From contig JACQYG010000247.1 in assembly GCA_016208345.1 (NCBI GenBank), forward strand, positions 764 to 7,061: DNA of 6,298 nucleotides, given 5' to 3'. Below the pieces are notes generated by a model. It had not been told where the DNA came from. It did not search any database and saw only the letters and a list, made by a program, of their open reading frames with translations. The DNA is from Chloroflexota bacterium (GTDB lineage Bacteria > Chloroflexota > DTOL01 > JACQYG01). A program made the position numbers and the translations under genes. Positions 6,223-6,298 of this stretch are shown piece by piece (the stretch's first letter is position 1; each line of letters opens with the position of its first letter).

Positions 6223-6247
6223 TAACACGCGTTAGTAACACGAGTTA
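6223..6247. promoter_or_regulatory. Tandem operator-like repeats at the transcription start
   Basis: TAACACGCGTTA (6223-6234) and TAACACGAGTTA (6236-6247) differ at one base and are separated by one base. Each is an imperfect palindrome of the form TAAC-N-CG-N-GTTA with a central CpG, the symmetry typical of LacI/GalR-family operators. They cover the predicted transcription start and early transcribed region of the gene that follows, a classic place for repression, so autoregulation is likely. The cognate regulator is inferred, not shown. Confidence 0.7.
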
Positions 6248-6259
6248 ATAGAGCATATC

Positions 6260-6298
6260 TTGTCTAGAAAACGCGCCAACAGCCACGATGTGGCCAAA
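6260..6298 (+). CDS. LacI-family transcriptional regulator, N-terminus only (runs off window)
   Basis: Thirteen codons are visible from TTG 6260: MSRKRANSHDVAK. The stretch S-H-D-V-A-K after a short basic start is the usual beginning of the LacI/GalR helix-turn-helix (continuing in the family as LAGVS-type residues), which binds palindromic operators. An in-frame TAA lies eight codons upstream with no ATG or GTG between, so TTG is the only ordinary start; AGAG 6 nt upstream is a weak ribosome site. The consensus promoter and tandem repeats just before it support a real, probably self-regulated gene. The ligand and other targets cannot be inferred from 13 residues. Confidence 0.72.
   Translation, partial: MSRKRANSHDVAK

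Overview
The window looks like a piece of a GC-rich bacterial chromosome. A Chloroflexota (Anaerolineae-like) host is my best guess. It rests on general resemblance of the protein sequences (PHP protein, CoaBC, the LacI-type N-terminus) and on high GC with strong AGGAGG-type ribosome sites; no taxonomic marker is present. There is no IS element, tRNA, rRNA or CRISPR array.

Layout. Almost everything is on the minus strand, so transcription runs from right to left. At the far right, a LacI-family regulator gene starts on the plus strand (6260, cut by the window edge) behind a consensus promoter followed by two tandem operator-like repeats. Diverging from it, a minus-strand promoter (6068-6097) drives a leader of about 210 nt that ends in an intrinsic terminator (5849-5880). 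The leader contains a sequence able to form a competing antiterminator. Downstream come coaX (type III pantothenate kinase, 4971-5741) and coaBC (bifunctional decarboxylase/ligase, 3734-4978), which overlap by 8 bp. Together they encode the first three enzymatic steps from pantothenate to coenzyme A. A separate sigma70-like promoter (3580-3608) then drives a second unit: a small heat-shock protein gene (3137-3541), lon protease (853-3222) and, 55 bp further on, a PHP-domain metallo-hydrolase-like gene (1-797) that runs off the left edge.

How the genes fit together. The right-hand unit is coenzyme A biosynthesis, possibly controlled by transcription attenuation in the leader. The left-hand unit is protein quality control: Hsp20 holds unfolded proteins and Lon degrades them. 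The function of the PHP protein is unknown.

Most unusual points: (1) the end of hsp20 and the start of lon run into each other out of frame. The last alpha-crystallin strand and the usual Lon leader residues are missing, and lon has no ATG or GTG start, only TTG. This suggests a deletion or indel, or an Hsp20-Lon fusion. (2) The attenuator-like leader RNA upstream of coaX matches no riboswitch class I could recognise. (3) The promoter/tandem-operator module of the LacI-type gene suggests autoregulation.
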